A stretch of 64,000 nucleotides of DNA from Diospyros lotus (GCF_014633365.1 NC_068340.1:23167879-23231878); one strand, 5' to 3'; counted from the stretch's first letter, positions 23,517 to 34,243 are shown. The notes: generated from the sequence alone by a model not told the origin. Program-made: numbers and translations.

Positions 23517-24498
23517 TGTTGTTGCCAAAATACAACAATTAAAATTTGTGATATGGGATCCACTCAAGCTTGTTGTCGGGTGAGATTAGGTTGCCGTAAA
23601 AGATGTCGCATCAAGGGAGTTTGTCGTTAGGATGCTCCCCGCAAGGATTCGCCACTAGCTCTTACCACTAGTTCTTGCCACAAGCTCTTGCCATTAGCTC
23701 GTGTCACAAGCTCTTGCCACTAGCTCTTGCCACAAGCTCTTGCCAGTAGCTCTTGCCACTAGCTCTTGCCACAAGCTTTTTTGCCTTCGCTGCTTGGTCT
23801 CGCCGCAAGCTTTTTGCCTTCGCCGCTAGGTCTCGCCGCAAGCTTTTTCCTTTGCCACAAGGTCTCCCCACAAGCTTTTTCCTTCGCCGCTAGGTCTCGC
23901 CACAAGCTTTTTGCCTTCGCCGCTAGGTCTCCCCGTAAGCTTTTTCCTTTGCCACGAGGTCTCGTCACAATCTTTTTCCTTTGCCGCTAGGTCTCATTAC
24001 AAGCTTTTTCCTTCGCCGCTAGGTTCGCCGCAAGGATTTGACCTTGTTGATGATCAAAAATGGGTTAGAGGGCTTCCAGGAATCTTCTCCTATGAAGACC
24101 CTCCGATGCCAAATTCAGTCTCGGATCCCAATGACTATTCACGAAAATAGTAAAAGTGTATTCAAAGTAACAAGATTTATCGAAGTTGGAAGTCCTCATT
24201 AATGTTCTGTAGCTAGGTATTTTTAGGGCACGATTCTCAAGGGTGCCTGGTGTTGACACGTGGTGATTGCTGAATGGGTCAAAGCCAAGCCAAAAAAGTG
24301 GGGGAGGTTGCTACGACGCAGCTACGCGGCGGTTGTGCCTCGTGGCATGCAGCCGTGAGGCTGCGGCATGCAACCGCGAGCCGTGAGGTTGCACCTCGCG
24401 GCTGCTTGCTGGCGGCAATTGTTGCCGCCAGCTTCTTCACTTCTTTCATCACTTTCTTTTTTTGATTTTTTATCCCCTCTTTTTTCCATGGCACCACA
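23517..24498 (-). repeat. 5' LTR of the 19491-24498 retrotransposon (982 bp)
   Basis: It starts TGTTGTTGCCAAAATACAAC and ends CCATGGCACCACA. It has longer internal arrays than its partner: GCCACTAGCTCTT units at about 23650-23775 and CGCTAGGTCTCGCCGCAAGC units (~32 bp) at about 23780-24030. The frame on the opposite strand that gives LAARPSGEGKK-type repeats is translated array, not a protein gene. Confidence 0.92.
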
Positions 24499-24503
24499 AA
24501 TAT

Positions 24504-24775
24504 GCTTCTTGAATTTCTTTCATAAATGCATATATCCTTATATCAATATTTTCATATACATCAAATAATTAAAGTATTTAATAATAATTTTTATGAAAAA
24601 TATTTTATGTTGCATACATATTCATGCATATACTATTCGCTGCTACTGCAAGGGTTTTTAGTTTAAGAAAAATGTTATGTTCAAATGACTTTACTGCATC
24701 ATATTTCAAAATTATTTTTAAAAGTATCCAAAACACCTAATTCACCCCTCTTGGGTGATCTTTCATATAGTTTTG
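24504..24775. mobile_element. Copia-like LTR, last segment
   Basis: The region ends in a CTAATTCACCCCTCTTGGGTGA block near 24745, the typical end region of plant copia LTRs. It joins 19253-19485 across the 5-kb retrotransposon. Sequence after 24775 belongs to a different element. Confidence 0.55.
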
Positions 24776-25040
24776 AGCCAACTAGGGGACCATCGGTCTA
24801 TATCTCCAAGATATTAAAATATGAAGTCGAGGGTGCTTGGAGATTATGAAGTGAGGTTGTATGCTACTGTGAAAGATATGTGGTTTGAAATATTCTTCAT
24901 GATTGTTTATATAACATTTTATGTGAGAAAATAAGTAATTGAGTAATAATATTTTTTATATAAAATGTTAAATCTTCATAATTGTTTAAAATATTCTCAC
25001 ATACATTTAGAAAAAATACAAGCGATCACCACATGATGAG
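24776..25040. other. Non-coding, probably 5' part of the CACTA remnant
   Basis: A/T-rich sequence before the transposase exons. No terminus or repeat array can be identified. Confidence 0.4.
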
Positions 25041-25665
25041 CATGAAGTGAGGAAACATTTCAATAGCAAGGGCTTAAAGTCGTTGAAAAATGCAATGAAA
25101 AAAGTAAGGGATGAACATGATAGAGGAGAATGGATTCCTGATAATATCTAGAGAATTCTACAGGAAAAATGGCAAGACCTGAATTGGGTGGAAAATTATT
25201 TAAAGAATGTCCAAAATAGATGCTCTAGAAAAGGTTCCTCATTGTACACCGGTGGCAACATATTAGCGATTGAACATATGAATAGATTGGTAAGTTCTAT
25301 TTACACATCGCTAGTAAGTAAATTATTATATTAAATTTAGTTATATCCCATGACAAAAATTTATATTTAACTCAATCGAAATAACATGCATCTCTTATCT
25401 TTTGTAGAGAAATAAGTTTAATAGGGAACCAACTAGGTTTGAACTTTTTACACGGATAAAACACTACAAAGGCAAAGATGGTTGGGTCTCTCCAAAAGCT
25501 ACATTTGTAAGTACTAATTTCCTGACCAAAATTAATATTTTTATTGTCATAATTTATTTGCATCTAAATTTCTTGTTTTAGGATGAGTTTAATAGGCGAA
25601 GAGGTGAGAAAGACTCATCACAAAGCATCTACAAAGGGGAGTTGTTTAGCACAGTTGTTAAGTAA
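25041..25665 (+). pseudogene. CACTA-associated transposase fragment (Transposase_24 / Ptta-En/Spm type), three exons
   Basis: Exon 1 (25041-25289) reads WQDLNWVENYLKNVQNRCSR and LYTGGNILAIEHMNRL, with a TAG stop at about 25151. It ends at GTAAGT. Exon 2 (25408-25506) encodes RNKFNREPTRFELFTRIKHY and KGKDGWVSPKATF between an AG acceptor and GTAAGT. Exon 3 (25582-25665) encodes DEFNRRRGEKDSSQSIYKGE and then stops. The YTGG, EH, REP..ELF and W..P.A pattern matches PF03004, a protein encoded by plant En/Spm elements. The catalytic TNP2-type transposase was not seen. The neighbouring 26110-26400 block has CACTA-type subterminal repeats, in keeping with one decayed element. Confidence 0.75.
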
Positions 25666-26110
25666 TGTTGATATGACATATTTTTTGATGTGGATGGAGG
25701 ACGAAACAAGAAATTATGCATTTTCGGCCTCAGAACAGCATTTTTGAAGTATTGTTCGATGCCTTCATCTAGTACAACACTGACTCTGAATGAGATGGAC
25801 ATTATGTGTCAGACGGTCTTTAACTTATACAATCTCAGTGAGAGATGATACAATCCTTCTTCTAACACTTGGGGATCAACTAGATGCTTCCAAGTCGTCC
25901 TTTACCAGCTTACACCCCTTTAGTGGTTCTGGGTCAGCTAGCTACTCCATCTGACCCAGGCATTTAAGCTCATCATGACCTAGTAGGCAACATGTATGAT
26001 GATGGGTTTTATGATAACTGTTGATTATTAATATCTATTTAATAATTTGAATACTTGTGATAATATTTTAGTTAATTGATAATTTCGTGCTTTTACAGTA
26101 ATTTGTGTAA
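25666..26110. other. Non-coding remnant between transposase exons and subterminal repeats
   Basis: I see no long open frame. Short peptide-like blocks after 25800 are too broken to assign. Confidence 0.4.
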
Positions 26111-27240
26111 TTTTCTGCTTGTAGATATTTTTGGTCCCTTTTGAGAAAGCAGCCCGTCTCTATATGTTTTTCCTAGGCCAATGATTTTAGAGAAGGAATT
26201 AATTTTGTCTTTGGCCTCAAAAACAAAATTAATTTTGTTTTTGCCATCAGAGATGGAACTAAGTTTGTCTCTGGCCTCAACTTAGAGTTGGAATTAATTT
26301 TGTCTCTGCCTTTAGCTTCAAGATGGATTTCGTCTTTGCCATCAGAGATGGAACTAATTCCATCTCTGCCCTCAACTTAGAATATAAAAATTAAAGAACA
26401 AAAATAGAGAACATAAAGCATGTGCACAATAATAAAATAAAACAAAGATGAAACTAATATTGTCTCTGTTTGTATAAGATTAAAGAACAAAAAATAAAAA
26501 TAATCAAAAGTGAAAGCATGCATGCAATAATAAAATAACCGGTATTTTAGAATATAAAGCATGCACATAATAATAATTAGTATTTTAGAATATAAAATAA
26601 TTGGTATTTATATTTTAAAATAATATTTGTATTCTAACATATGTGGAAGCACTTGAGTTTAGATATAGAAAAATTTTTGTCCCTAAACTCTATATTAAGG
26701 ATTTTTTATTTTATAGTAAAATAAGAAAATAATTATTAATTTTCAAATATGATAATTTAATAATAATTTGATTGGTTGTTGGTAGGACCAAGAGTCAGAT
26801 GAGAAGTTGAGGTTTTATTATGGAGAGTAGGAAATAATAACTTAAATATAAGTTGGGGTGAATAAGTAACAGATCGGCTTCATAACCTAGTGACCAAACA
26901 AGCCATGTGAGGGCCTTCGGTGATGCCAAGTTATGGGTTCAAGTCGTGTGGGAAGCACTCTTTCCTGGGGGAAAAAAATGGGGGGAAAGTCATGTGCACG
27001 AGCGTGAGCCTCACACCATGTCACGCGAGGGCTTCATGGCCAGGAATGTGCGCATTTGTGTCGCACGTGACTAGGCCATTGGGCGACAAAAGCCTCTTGC
27101 TAATGTTGTTGCACTGCTTTAATATTTGCAACATAATTGATTTTGTCTCTAATAATAGCGTCAAAATTGATTTTCTTCGCTAATAGCGATGCAATTTTTT
27201 TGTCTCTAAGAATTTTTTTTCCTATTTAAAACCTGTTATT
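26110..27240. mobile_element. CACTA-like subterminal repeats and adjoining non-coding sequence
   Basis: Between 26150 and 26375 the units AGAGATGGAACTAATT, TTTTGTCTCTGCC and GGCCTCAACTTAGAG recur in both orientations, as expected for En/Spm subterminal binding sites. A second set of CTAATAGCG-type units lies at 27140-27215. Around 26925-26950 a GGGTTCAAGTC B-box-like motif follows a GGCCTTCGGTGATGCCAAG stretch. No CACTA terminus could be placed, and no gene is visible. Confidence 0.5.
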
Positions 27241-28200
27241 GCCTGATTATAACAATGAATTTAGTTGATTGAAAACGTCATTGTCAAGCTGCTTGAATAT
27301 GTAAAAATAAAAAAACAATCAAAGGGTAGGGGGAGGTTCCTGCACAAACACTCTGATACTTAAGTCAAATAATAAAAATTATGAAGGCTCTATTGAAACT
27401 AGTATAAAAAACGTCGTACCTTTTTAGGAATGAGTGTCTTCTCATTTATAGAGGAATATGGAATTATTGGAATAGCAGTATTATTTGTCTTACCTAACAC
27501 AACAAATATATCAGCACCTCGTACCAGTAATAACAACAATAAATATATCAAAACAACAACAACACGACGAGTATATATATATATTCTCTTAACAACAAGA
27601 AGACTAAACAAAGGGAAAAATTGGAGTTATACGTACTTGCACAATAATATATAAAGCTGGGGATTCAAACCCGAACTCACCAGAGAAACTGATTTTGGAA
27701 GACAACAAGGAATGACAGCGGTCAAAGCACTCCAGAGGCGCTATCCTAAAGGCAGATGCGCCTTGTACCGATTACAACAAGCTACGACGACTGGCTTTGC
27801 AGGATACCACGACTAGCCCGGTGACGGAAACCACGATGGTAGGCTTTAGAAGATCTTTGAGGCACTGGCTCTCCACAACTTAAGGACCAGATAGAAGGAA
27901 GGAAAATGAACTCCGATGCTTGCACACCGAGGTGCCCCTTCTTTTTATACTGCTTCAAAAGAGCACGAATTGACGCCGACATTTACTCATAGAATGAATG
28001 TTGCACCTCTTTGACTGGAGTTTAACTCCGATTAACCACTACTATAAGAGAGAAAACGTAAAGGCATCGAGACACCCAAACGCCGTTAGGAAAGGAAATA
28101 AAAATAAAATAAAAGGAAAAACATTAATGATTTTATTTTATTTTTTTGATAAATAAAAAATATATATGTATACACCGACCGAACCAGACTCGTTTATTTT
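27241..28200. other. Unassigned repeat-like stretch
   Basis: I recognise no product. Two short frames (27430-27654 plus, 27782-27982 minus) have no domain or family resemblance. At 28200 the sequence switches abruptly to copia reverse transcriptase, so this stretch probably belongs to an element inserted into, or recombined with, the copia element. Confidence 0.4.
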
Positions 28201-28790
28201 AACAAGCACACAATGATACACTCATGATTTATGATTTTAACATAAACACACTTATCACACTCATTTATCTTGAACTCATTTGCAAGCATAGTGTGATCAA
28301 ATTTCTCATGCCATTGCTTTGGTGCTTGTTTCAGTCCATAGAGAGACTTTATAAGTTTGCACACTTTCTTCTCATGTCCCTTTATGACAAACCTTTTAAA
28401 CTATTCCATATAAACTTCTTCCTCTAAATCTCCATTCAAAAATGCAATCCTTACATCCATTTGGTGAATTTTCAAATTCTGTAACGTTGAAATCGCAATC
28501 AACACCCTTATAGATGTGATTCTGATCACTGGAGAGAATACCCATGCTTGATTTTGCATAATGGACTCAATTTCACTATTGATAGCTTCCTTCCAATATG
28601 GAGCATCAAAAGTTTGAGGCTCATCTTCTACAACATAAGTTAGGAAATCTAGTCTTAAGGAAGTAGCTTTCTTAGCTCTTTTGCTTCTTTTAAGTTCAAC
28701 CTCAATCTCCTAACCAACTTGACCTTCAGAAGAGCTTGCCTCATGCTTCCTCTTGGAACCAACGTTATTGTGTCTCTCTTCCTTAAAAGG
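28201..28790 (-). pseudogene. Copia reverse transcriptase (RVT_2), internally deleted and truncated
   Basis: The minus strand reads SEIESIMQNQAWV, then jumps directly to FSPVIRITSIRVLIAISTLQ, LKIHQMDVRIAFLNGDLEEE, VYME-stop-FKRFVIKGHEK, SLYGLKQAPKQWHEKFDHT and CDKCVYVK. In intact relatives about 45 residues (the WIFKRK to YFDTF stretch) lie between the first two blocks, so an in-place deletion is likely. The stop at 28401-28403 is TAG where relatives have the Gln of MEQP. The sequence ends right before the YVDD catalytic block. Confidence 0.85.
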
Positions 28791-28985
28791 GAATATGTCC
28801 TCAAAGAACTTAACTTCTATAGATTACATTTTGGTGTTATTATTAATATCAGGAATTTCTGATTTTACCGCAAGGAACCTATAGGATGCATTATGCAATG
28901 CATAGCCAATAACGGCACAATCTATCATTTTTTGTCCAAGTTTAGTCCTTTTCGGTAAAGGAACTTGCACCTTAGCCAAACACCC

Positions 28986-29640
28986 TCATAATTTCAAGAT
29001 TTTATACATGGGTTGCTTCCTATTCCACACTTCATAAGGAGACTTGTTAGTCTTTTTATGTGAAATTCTATTCAACAATAAGTTTGCGATAAGTAGAGTT
29101 TTCCCCCACAAGTTGTGGGGTAAACCAAAACTATTGAGCATGCAGTTAACTATATCCTTCAAAGTTTGGTTCTTCCTCTTAACCATAACATTTTGTTGTG
29201 GTGTATAAGGTGTGTGGTTTGATGGATTATACCATGAACCTCACAAAACTCACGATGACTCATACTCACCACCTCTATCTAATCTCAACACTTTTACCTT
29301 CTTTCCAAGTTGATTTTCAACTTCTACCTTATATGCCTTGAAGACATTTAAGGTCTTGTCTTTATTGTTCAGTAGATATACGTTCCAATATTTGCTACAA
29401 TCATCTATGAATGTGACAAAGTATTTTTTTCCCACCTTTAGTAGGAGTACTCTTCATGTCACATACATTACTATGAATTAGATCAAGTAATTTACTGTTT
29501 ATTTCCACAGATGAAAACGGCTTCCTTGTGAACTTTGACTTGACCAAACTTCACATTTGTGCCCTTTGGCAATGCTAAAGTTGGGAAACAATCCTAAATT
29601 TACCATTCTTTGAAGAGAACGATAATTGGCGTGCCCTAAC
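28986..29640 (-). pseudogene. Copia integrase and end of GAG-pre-integrase domain
   Basis: LGHANYRSLQRMVNLGLFPN (about 29635-29580) is the GAG-pre-integrase block. Integrase core motifs follow: KYFVTFIDDCSKYWNVYLL, KVLRLDRGGEY, then TPQQNVMVKRKNQTL. A single-base shift at about 29207 breaks the frame. The third catalytic acid, normally Glu in NGVAERKNRTL, is Lys here (VKRKN). Integrase would join cDNA to host DNA, but this copy cannot work. Its reading continues on the other side of the inserted solo LTR. Confidence 0.87.
29636..29640. repeat. Target-site duplication CTAAC, left copy
   Basis: CTAAC directly precedes the solo LTR at 29641 and is repeated directly after it at 31151-31155. Removing one copy and the LTR restores continuity of the copia WHSML/GHANYRS coding sequence. 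Confidence 0.88.
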
Positions 29641-31150
29641 TGAAGGATCATCACGAGGATACATAGCATGCAACAGAAGCGTTTTTAAATAAAAACTTTC
29701 CTCATATTGATTAGAATCTAGGAAACTTACTTTTCCTTCGGATTACCGGACGAAATGAAGCGATAGGAGGAGGATGGGTGGGAGCTTCTTCTCGTAGTGG
29801 AGATGACGGCTATCCTGCAATCCTTCGGCTCCTTCGCATCAGAACTTGAACGTTCTCTTGATCTTCCAAAGGTATGACTCAAACTCGTGGCCTCTCTTTT
29901 GGTGAAGAAGAGTAAAAGAAAAACCCTTAGATGAAAAACAACCAAGGAGAAAATATATATAGGGAGAACCCTAGGGTTAAAACCCTAGTGGGCCAAACCC
30001 TAGTGGGCCAAGTTCATTTAATTAATTTTCTAATTGGGTTAGCCCAATTAATTAATTAAAAAACTAATGAACTATTATTTTATTCTAGCCCAATTAATTA
30101 TGGACCATTCTGAATAAAATAATTCTCTCTCAATGTAATTCACCCAACAAGCCAAATGTATTAAATAATACATGAGTTATATCGAGCTACCCCGGGGACT
30201 AAAAGACAAATTATTCACGGCTACTAAAATGACCAAAATATCCCTGCTACCTAGTAGCTATATTTTGTCATTCTAAGTGTTCCAACTATCACCATATGGT
30301 AACACTGACCCCACGAATAATTTTGCATATGCAATGTCTTTGACCTACTAGTGTAATGACGAAAATACCCCTCTGCGTAACACCCATCATTTAGAAAGGA
30401 ATAATGTACTAACACCTCTCTAAATGATTTCTACCATCCTTCGATCACTAGTCCAATAATCCGTGACTACTCGAATGTACTTGCTTATCACTGGGAGCTA
30501 CCCAGAAGCACACACTCTTAAGTCACGTTCCCAGGGCCCTGGATTATTTGATTATTCTTGGATAATCACAAAGGGGTGAATCACAGAAACTATCTTGTAT
30601 TAGTCTGTCTTAGCTAATTAGAAACCATGCTCCCAACTCAAAAGGTTATTGATCTTTGATAGACCTCACCTACAGTGAATCTAAGAATATAGCTCTAGGT
30701 TCACTAGACCACCAACTAATACTCAAGTATTAGAGTACTCGTCCACGTAGTAGCAGTGATAGACTAGCTCCATGATAATTAGTACTTTGTCATTAGCTTC
30801 TATCACAGGTCCACTCTACGCATTCCAAATGCACTTGTACAATTAGAGTAAACAGACTGTTTACTGGCTAAGGCAAGCCATCCTCCATTAGGATCTATTG
30901 CACAATGATCTTATCATGATAGAATGCCCAGTTCTATCAAAAGATCAAGAGTAATATTTTCTTGCTTATTAAGTACCCATGATTCATGCCTAACTGTGAA
31001 GAACGACCCATCACATGAATCACTTACTTAATAGCATGGACACTTTTCCAACAATTAAATGCAAATAATATATGTGCCATAAACTGACTAAAAGAAACAT
31101 CATTACCATAAATTAAACAAAACGTGTCTTTAGGGCATACATTTCCAACA
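29641..31150 (-). mobile_element. Solo LTR (copia-type) inserted in copia pol
   Basis: The 1510-bp LTR starts on the minus strand TGTTGGAAATGTATGCCCTA and ends CGTGATGATCCTTCA. CTAAC target duplications flank it. The TGTTGGAAAT...TGCCCTA start is common in plant copia LTRs. No internal sequence is attached. The short frame at 29727-29945 is not a gene. A/T-rich inverted ATTAATTAATT motifs occur near 30015-30110. Confidence 0.9.
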
Positions 31151-31155
31151 CTAAC

Positions 31156-32411
31156 ATGGAGTGCCACACATTACACAAGTCAACAGTATAAGCGGAAGCC
31201 TTGTTCTTATTCTCATTATTTTGGGGAACTTGGGCTAGTACATTAAGCTTAAACATGCTATCAAGTAAATAGCCCCGTCCCACATACATACCCCCCTTAG
31301 TTAGAGAGAACTTGTTTAACTCAAATACAAGTTTGAACCCATTTTTATTTAGTAGGGTTCCAGACACTAGGTTCTTTTGGATTTCTGGCACATAATGCAT
31401 GTCATTGAGGGTGAGTATCTTTCTAGAGGTCCACTTCAGCAGGACCTTGCCTTTTCTTACCACTGGAGAAGCAAACACATTCCCCATGTATAGCTTCTCT
31501 GAGCCATCATTCTTTTCATATGTGGCGAACAGAGCCTTATCCCAACATATGTGACTCGTAGCCCCAGTGTCTACCCACCAACTCTTAGCATTAGACACCA
31601 TGCAGACATCTATGACAACTGCAATCAGGTCGACATCCTCCTCCATCATGTTGGCTTGACTATTATTGTGTTGGTTGTTTCCAGAGCTTTGTCCCTTCTT
31701 GTGATGACAATCAATAGCTTTATGACTCATCTTGCCACATACCCAACAGCTCCCCCGGATGCGCTTAGTGAGGGTCTTATTCTAGGAACCCATGTTCTCA
31801 TTTTTCTTCTTGCCTTGCTGTTTCTTGGGTTGAGGCTTTGACCCTTTAACCACATTAGCCCTAACTTCCAACCTGAGAGGGAGTTTATCTCCCTTTCTGT
31901 TATCCTCTTTGATGTGGAGTCTGACAACCAAATCCTCCATGGATAGCTCTTTTCTCTTGTACTTGAGGTAGTTCTTGAAGTCTTTCCACGAATATAATAA
32001 CTTCTCGATCATAGGGGATACTTGGAATGGATCATTTATGACTAATCCCTCACTCATCAAGTCACTGAAAAGGACCTGCAGTTCTTCCAACTAGTTGACC
32101 ACCATCTTGGTGTCGACCATCTTATAGTCGAGAAACTTCCTGACTAAGAACTTCTTGGTACCCACATCCTCTAGCTTGTACTTCTTGTCCAATGCCTCCC
32201 AAAGCTGCTTAGACATTGGATAAGTCGTGCAGTAGAAATTGCAGAGTGAGTCTTCCAGCCAACTCAGTATGTAGTTCTGGCAAAGGAAATCAAAATGTTG
32301 CCATGCCTCTTTGGCAGCCTATGTCTCGACCGTCACATCTTCTTCGGGAGTGATTTTATAATCCTCCTTGAGGAGGTGGGCCAAATTCAGGGAGGTTAGA
32401 TAGAAAATTAT
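31156..32411 (-). pseudogene. Copia gag, zinc knuckle and protease, with TAG stops
   Basis: The minus-strand frame reads LWEALDKKYKLEDVGTKKFL, LEELQVLFSDLMSEGLVIND and WKDFKNYLKYKRKELSMEDL (UBN2-type capsid). Then CWVCGKMSHKAIDC, a CX2CX4HX4C zinc knuckle, and WWVDTGATSHICWDKALFAT, a retropepsin with the catalytic DTG. LVSGTLLNKNGFKLVFE and LCNVWHSML follow. Three TAG stops (31782-31784, 32091-32093, 32319-32321) interrupt one otherwise continuous frame. The start is missing because a Ty3-type LTR begins at 32412. Confidence 0.88.
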
Positions 32412-33780
32412 TGTAACGACCCGAATTTAAGGATGTAATGTTTTATTAAGTCTTAAGTTTGTGTAGGTTATTTGTGAGGTGCAATATGTTATTTTTGGCG
32501 ATTATTAATTAAGTGTTGGGTATAAGTTGGAATATCTAAATGTATATTAAGATATATTTGAATTGGAGCCTAGATATCTGGATGGATGGTTAGGTATTCG
32601 GATATTCAGATGAGATATTCAAATGAATGGGTGTGATTCTTGGGCTCATTTGGATGTGTTTGTGTGGTTAATGGTGTTATTCGGATGAGTGGGTGTGAGT
32701 CTTGGGCTCATTCAGATGTGTTTGTGTGGTTAATGGTGTCATTTGGATGAGTGGGTGTGAGTCTTGGGCTCATTCGGATGTGTTTGTGTGGTTTATGGTG
32801 TCATTCAGATGGTTTGAGGCTAATTCAGATGAGTTTTTGTGAGTTTTGTGAGTATGATTCGAATGGTACAGTAAGGGACTCAAATAAAGGCTAATTCATA
32901 TGAGTTTTTTTGAGTTATTTGAGTGTCATTCAAATGCTACAGTAGCTCATTCGAATGAATTGAGGGTGATTCAAATGGGGAGTGTGTGATTTGAATGGAG
33001 GTAAGGTTTCTAATTTCCAGTGTGCGGTCTTCACTTTGCAACCCGATTTTAGCCTTGATTCATGTCGAATCTCAAAAAACTCAAAACATAAAAGTTGTAG
33101 ATCTTTCCCTTTTGTTTACATATCATCTTGAATCACCTCAATCGGAGCTCGGACGAGAGAGTTATGTTAAAACTTAGAAAAGGTGTTGAAGTTGTCCAGA
33201 ATGTCCATTTTCATTGTATTCCTCTCATTCGAATTAGTTACTGTTGCATTCGAATGGGTCTTTCTGAGACTGAATTTCTAGAGCACTTTCTCGATTCAGA
33301 AGCTAGATTTTCAGAGGCATGTGGGGGAATTTATTCTCCATCTTGCCACGTATATTTCCCCTTAGGGCCCAAATCCAAGTGAGAGGGAGGAGTATAAACA
33401 CCCACTCCCATCTCTTTACCCAACCAATGTGAGACACAAACTCACACACTAGAACACACAACAAGAATAATTTTTAGCAATCCGGGAATAGGATTATTGT
33501 AGATAACGCCTATCTTGATTATCACTAGTCTAACCGAGACTATAATCGTTATACATGACGTCTATATCTTATAGATGACATTTATCTTGCCTTTTTTGGG
33601 GGATGAAATTTCTTAGGGATGATGTTTATCCCAATATTTCGAAATCATTTTAGAATTAGAATTTTTTTATAGATAATTGTTTATCTTCCTGGAGAAATTT
33701 TCGGATGTAAGTTTTGAATATGACAAACTCATGTGACTTTCTCTCTCTAGCTTGAGAGAAAATTGTGATACTGTCAGAGC
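32412..33780 (+). mobile_element. Ty3/gypsy-type LTR fragment (plus orientation)
   Basis: It begins TGTAACGACCCGAATTTAAG and has the CATTCGGATG motif array and tandem units also found in the solo LTR 16234-19247. Shared blocks include a GAGCTCGGACGAGAGAGTTATG-like stretch (split here). The 3' limit is not clear; sequence to about 33780 looks LTR-like and non-coding. No TSD was found. Confidence 0.55.
32621..32810. repeat. Three tandem copies of a 62-bp unit
   Basis: The unit GGGTGTGAGTCTTGGGCTCA plus TTCGGATGTGTTTGTGTGGT and ATGGTGTCATTCGGATGAGT repeats three times with about 90 percent identity by eye. It lies within the LTR fragment starting at 32412. Confidence 0.85.
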
Positions 33781-33796
33781 CTAAAATATAGAGCAT

Positions 33797-34243
33797 ATGT
33801 CACTTTCCTACCAGTCTCTGCTAGCGAGATTGCGACCACAAAGTCTAACACCCATTGGTCAAAGTGAATGGGGCTTCTCCAAACAGGGTCGTCGATCAAG
33901 ATCTAGAAATCTAACCACAGATGGTAAGGATGAAAGTTGCTTGAGGGTGGTTTATAGTGGTAGAGATTCAGGTGAGGATGGGCTATTAAATACCCAGATT
34001 GAGTTAAAATTGGTGATTCAAGATGGTGGTGAACTATATGTCATGTTGGCTGGAAACATACAAGTCAAAGATGAGCTTGTTGGAAATAATCAAATCAACG
34101 GTGAGCTTGCCAGAAATAATCAAGTCGGTGGTGAGAGGTATGTAGCAAGATCCCCAGATCGGCAACAGGAAGATAGATCTATGATGTACGATCTGGTTTT
34201 GGATGATTTAGAAGAGAATCGGACCTTGATGAAGGGTCGATAG
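33797..34243 (+). CDS. Unrecognised open frame, probably TE-derived
   Basis: A 148-codon open frame with no family I recognise. It is hydrophilic, has an Arg/Ser-rich start (GRRSRSRNL) and a degenerate internal repeat (DELVGNNQINGELARNNQVG). No zinc knuckle or membrane segment. It lies between two Ty3-type LTR starts (32412 and 34692), so a piece of retrotransposon ORF1/gag is the best guess. No supporting promoter or splice sites were seen, and it may simply be chance coding space. Confidence 0.2.
   Translation: MSLSYQSLLARLRPQSLTPIGQSEWGFSKQGRRSRSRNLTTDGKDESCLRVVYSGRDSGEDGLLNTQIELKLVIQDGGELYVMLAGNIQVKDELVGNNQINGELARNNQVGGERYVARSPDRQQEDRSMMYDLVLDDLEENRTLMKGR

Larger units (their letters stand above)
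19491..24498 (-). mobile_element. Complete non-autonomous LTR retrotransposon with gag relic but no pol
   Basis: Two direct repeats (19491-20367 and 23517-24498) flank a 3.1-kb interior. AATAT is duplicated exactly at 19486-19490 and 24499-24503. On the minus strand, the PBS follows the 5' LTR (23498-23515), a Ty3-type gag relic follows (23118-22014), then a tandem-repeat region without coding, then a purine-rich tract before the 3' LTR. No protease, RT, RNase H or integrase is present, so it must have moved in trans (LARD-like). It sits inside a copia-like LTR. Confidence 0.92.
28201..32411 (-). mobile_element. Ty1/copia retrotransposon corpse (gag, PR, IN, partial RT)
   Basis: Domain order on the minus strand is gag (UBN2 type), CCHC knuckle, protease, GAG-pre-integrase, integrase, reverse transcriptase. 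This is the Ty1/copia order. The 5' end is lost at 32411, where a Ty3-type LTR begins. The 3' end is lost at 28201, just before the RT YVDD motif. The GAG-pre-integrase codons are split by a solo LTR (29641-31150). No LTRs of its own remain. Confidence 0.9.

Noticed and set aside
23759..23990. Repetitive protein-like frames (LAARPSGEGKK type)
   Set aside because: They come from ~32-bp tandem units in the LTR; both strands and both LTRs show the same artefact.
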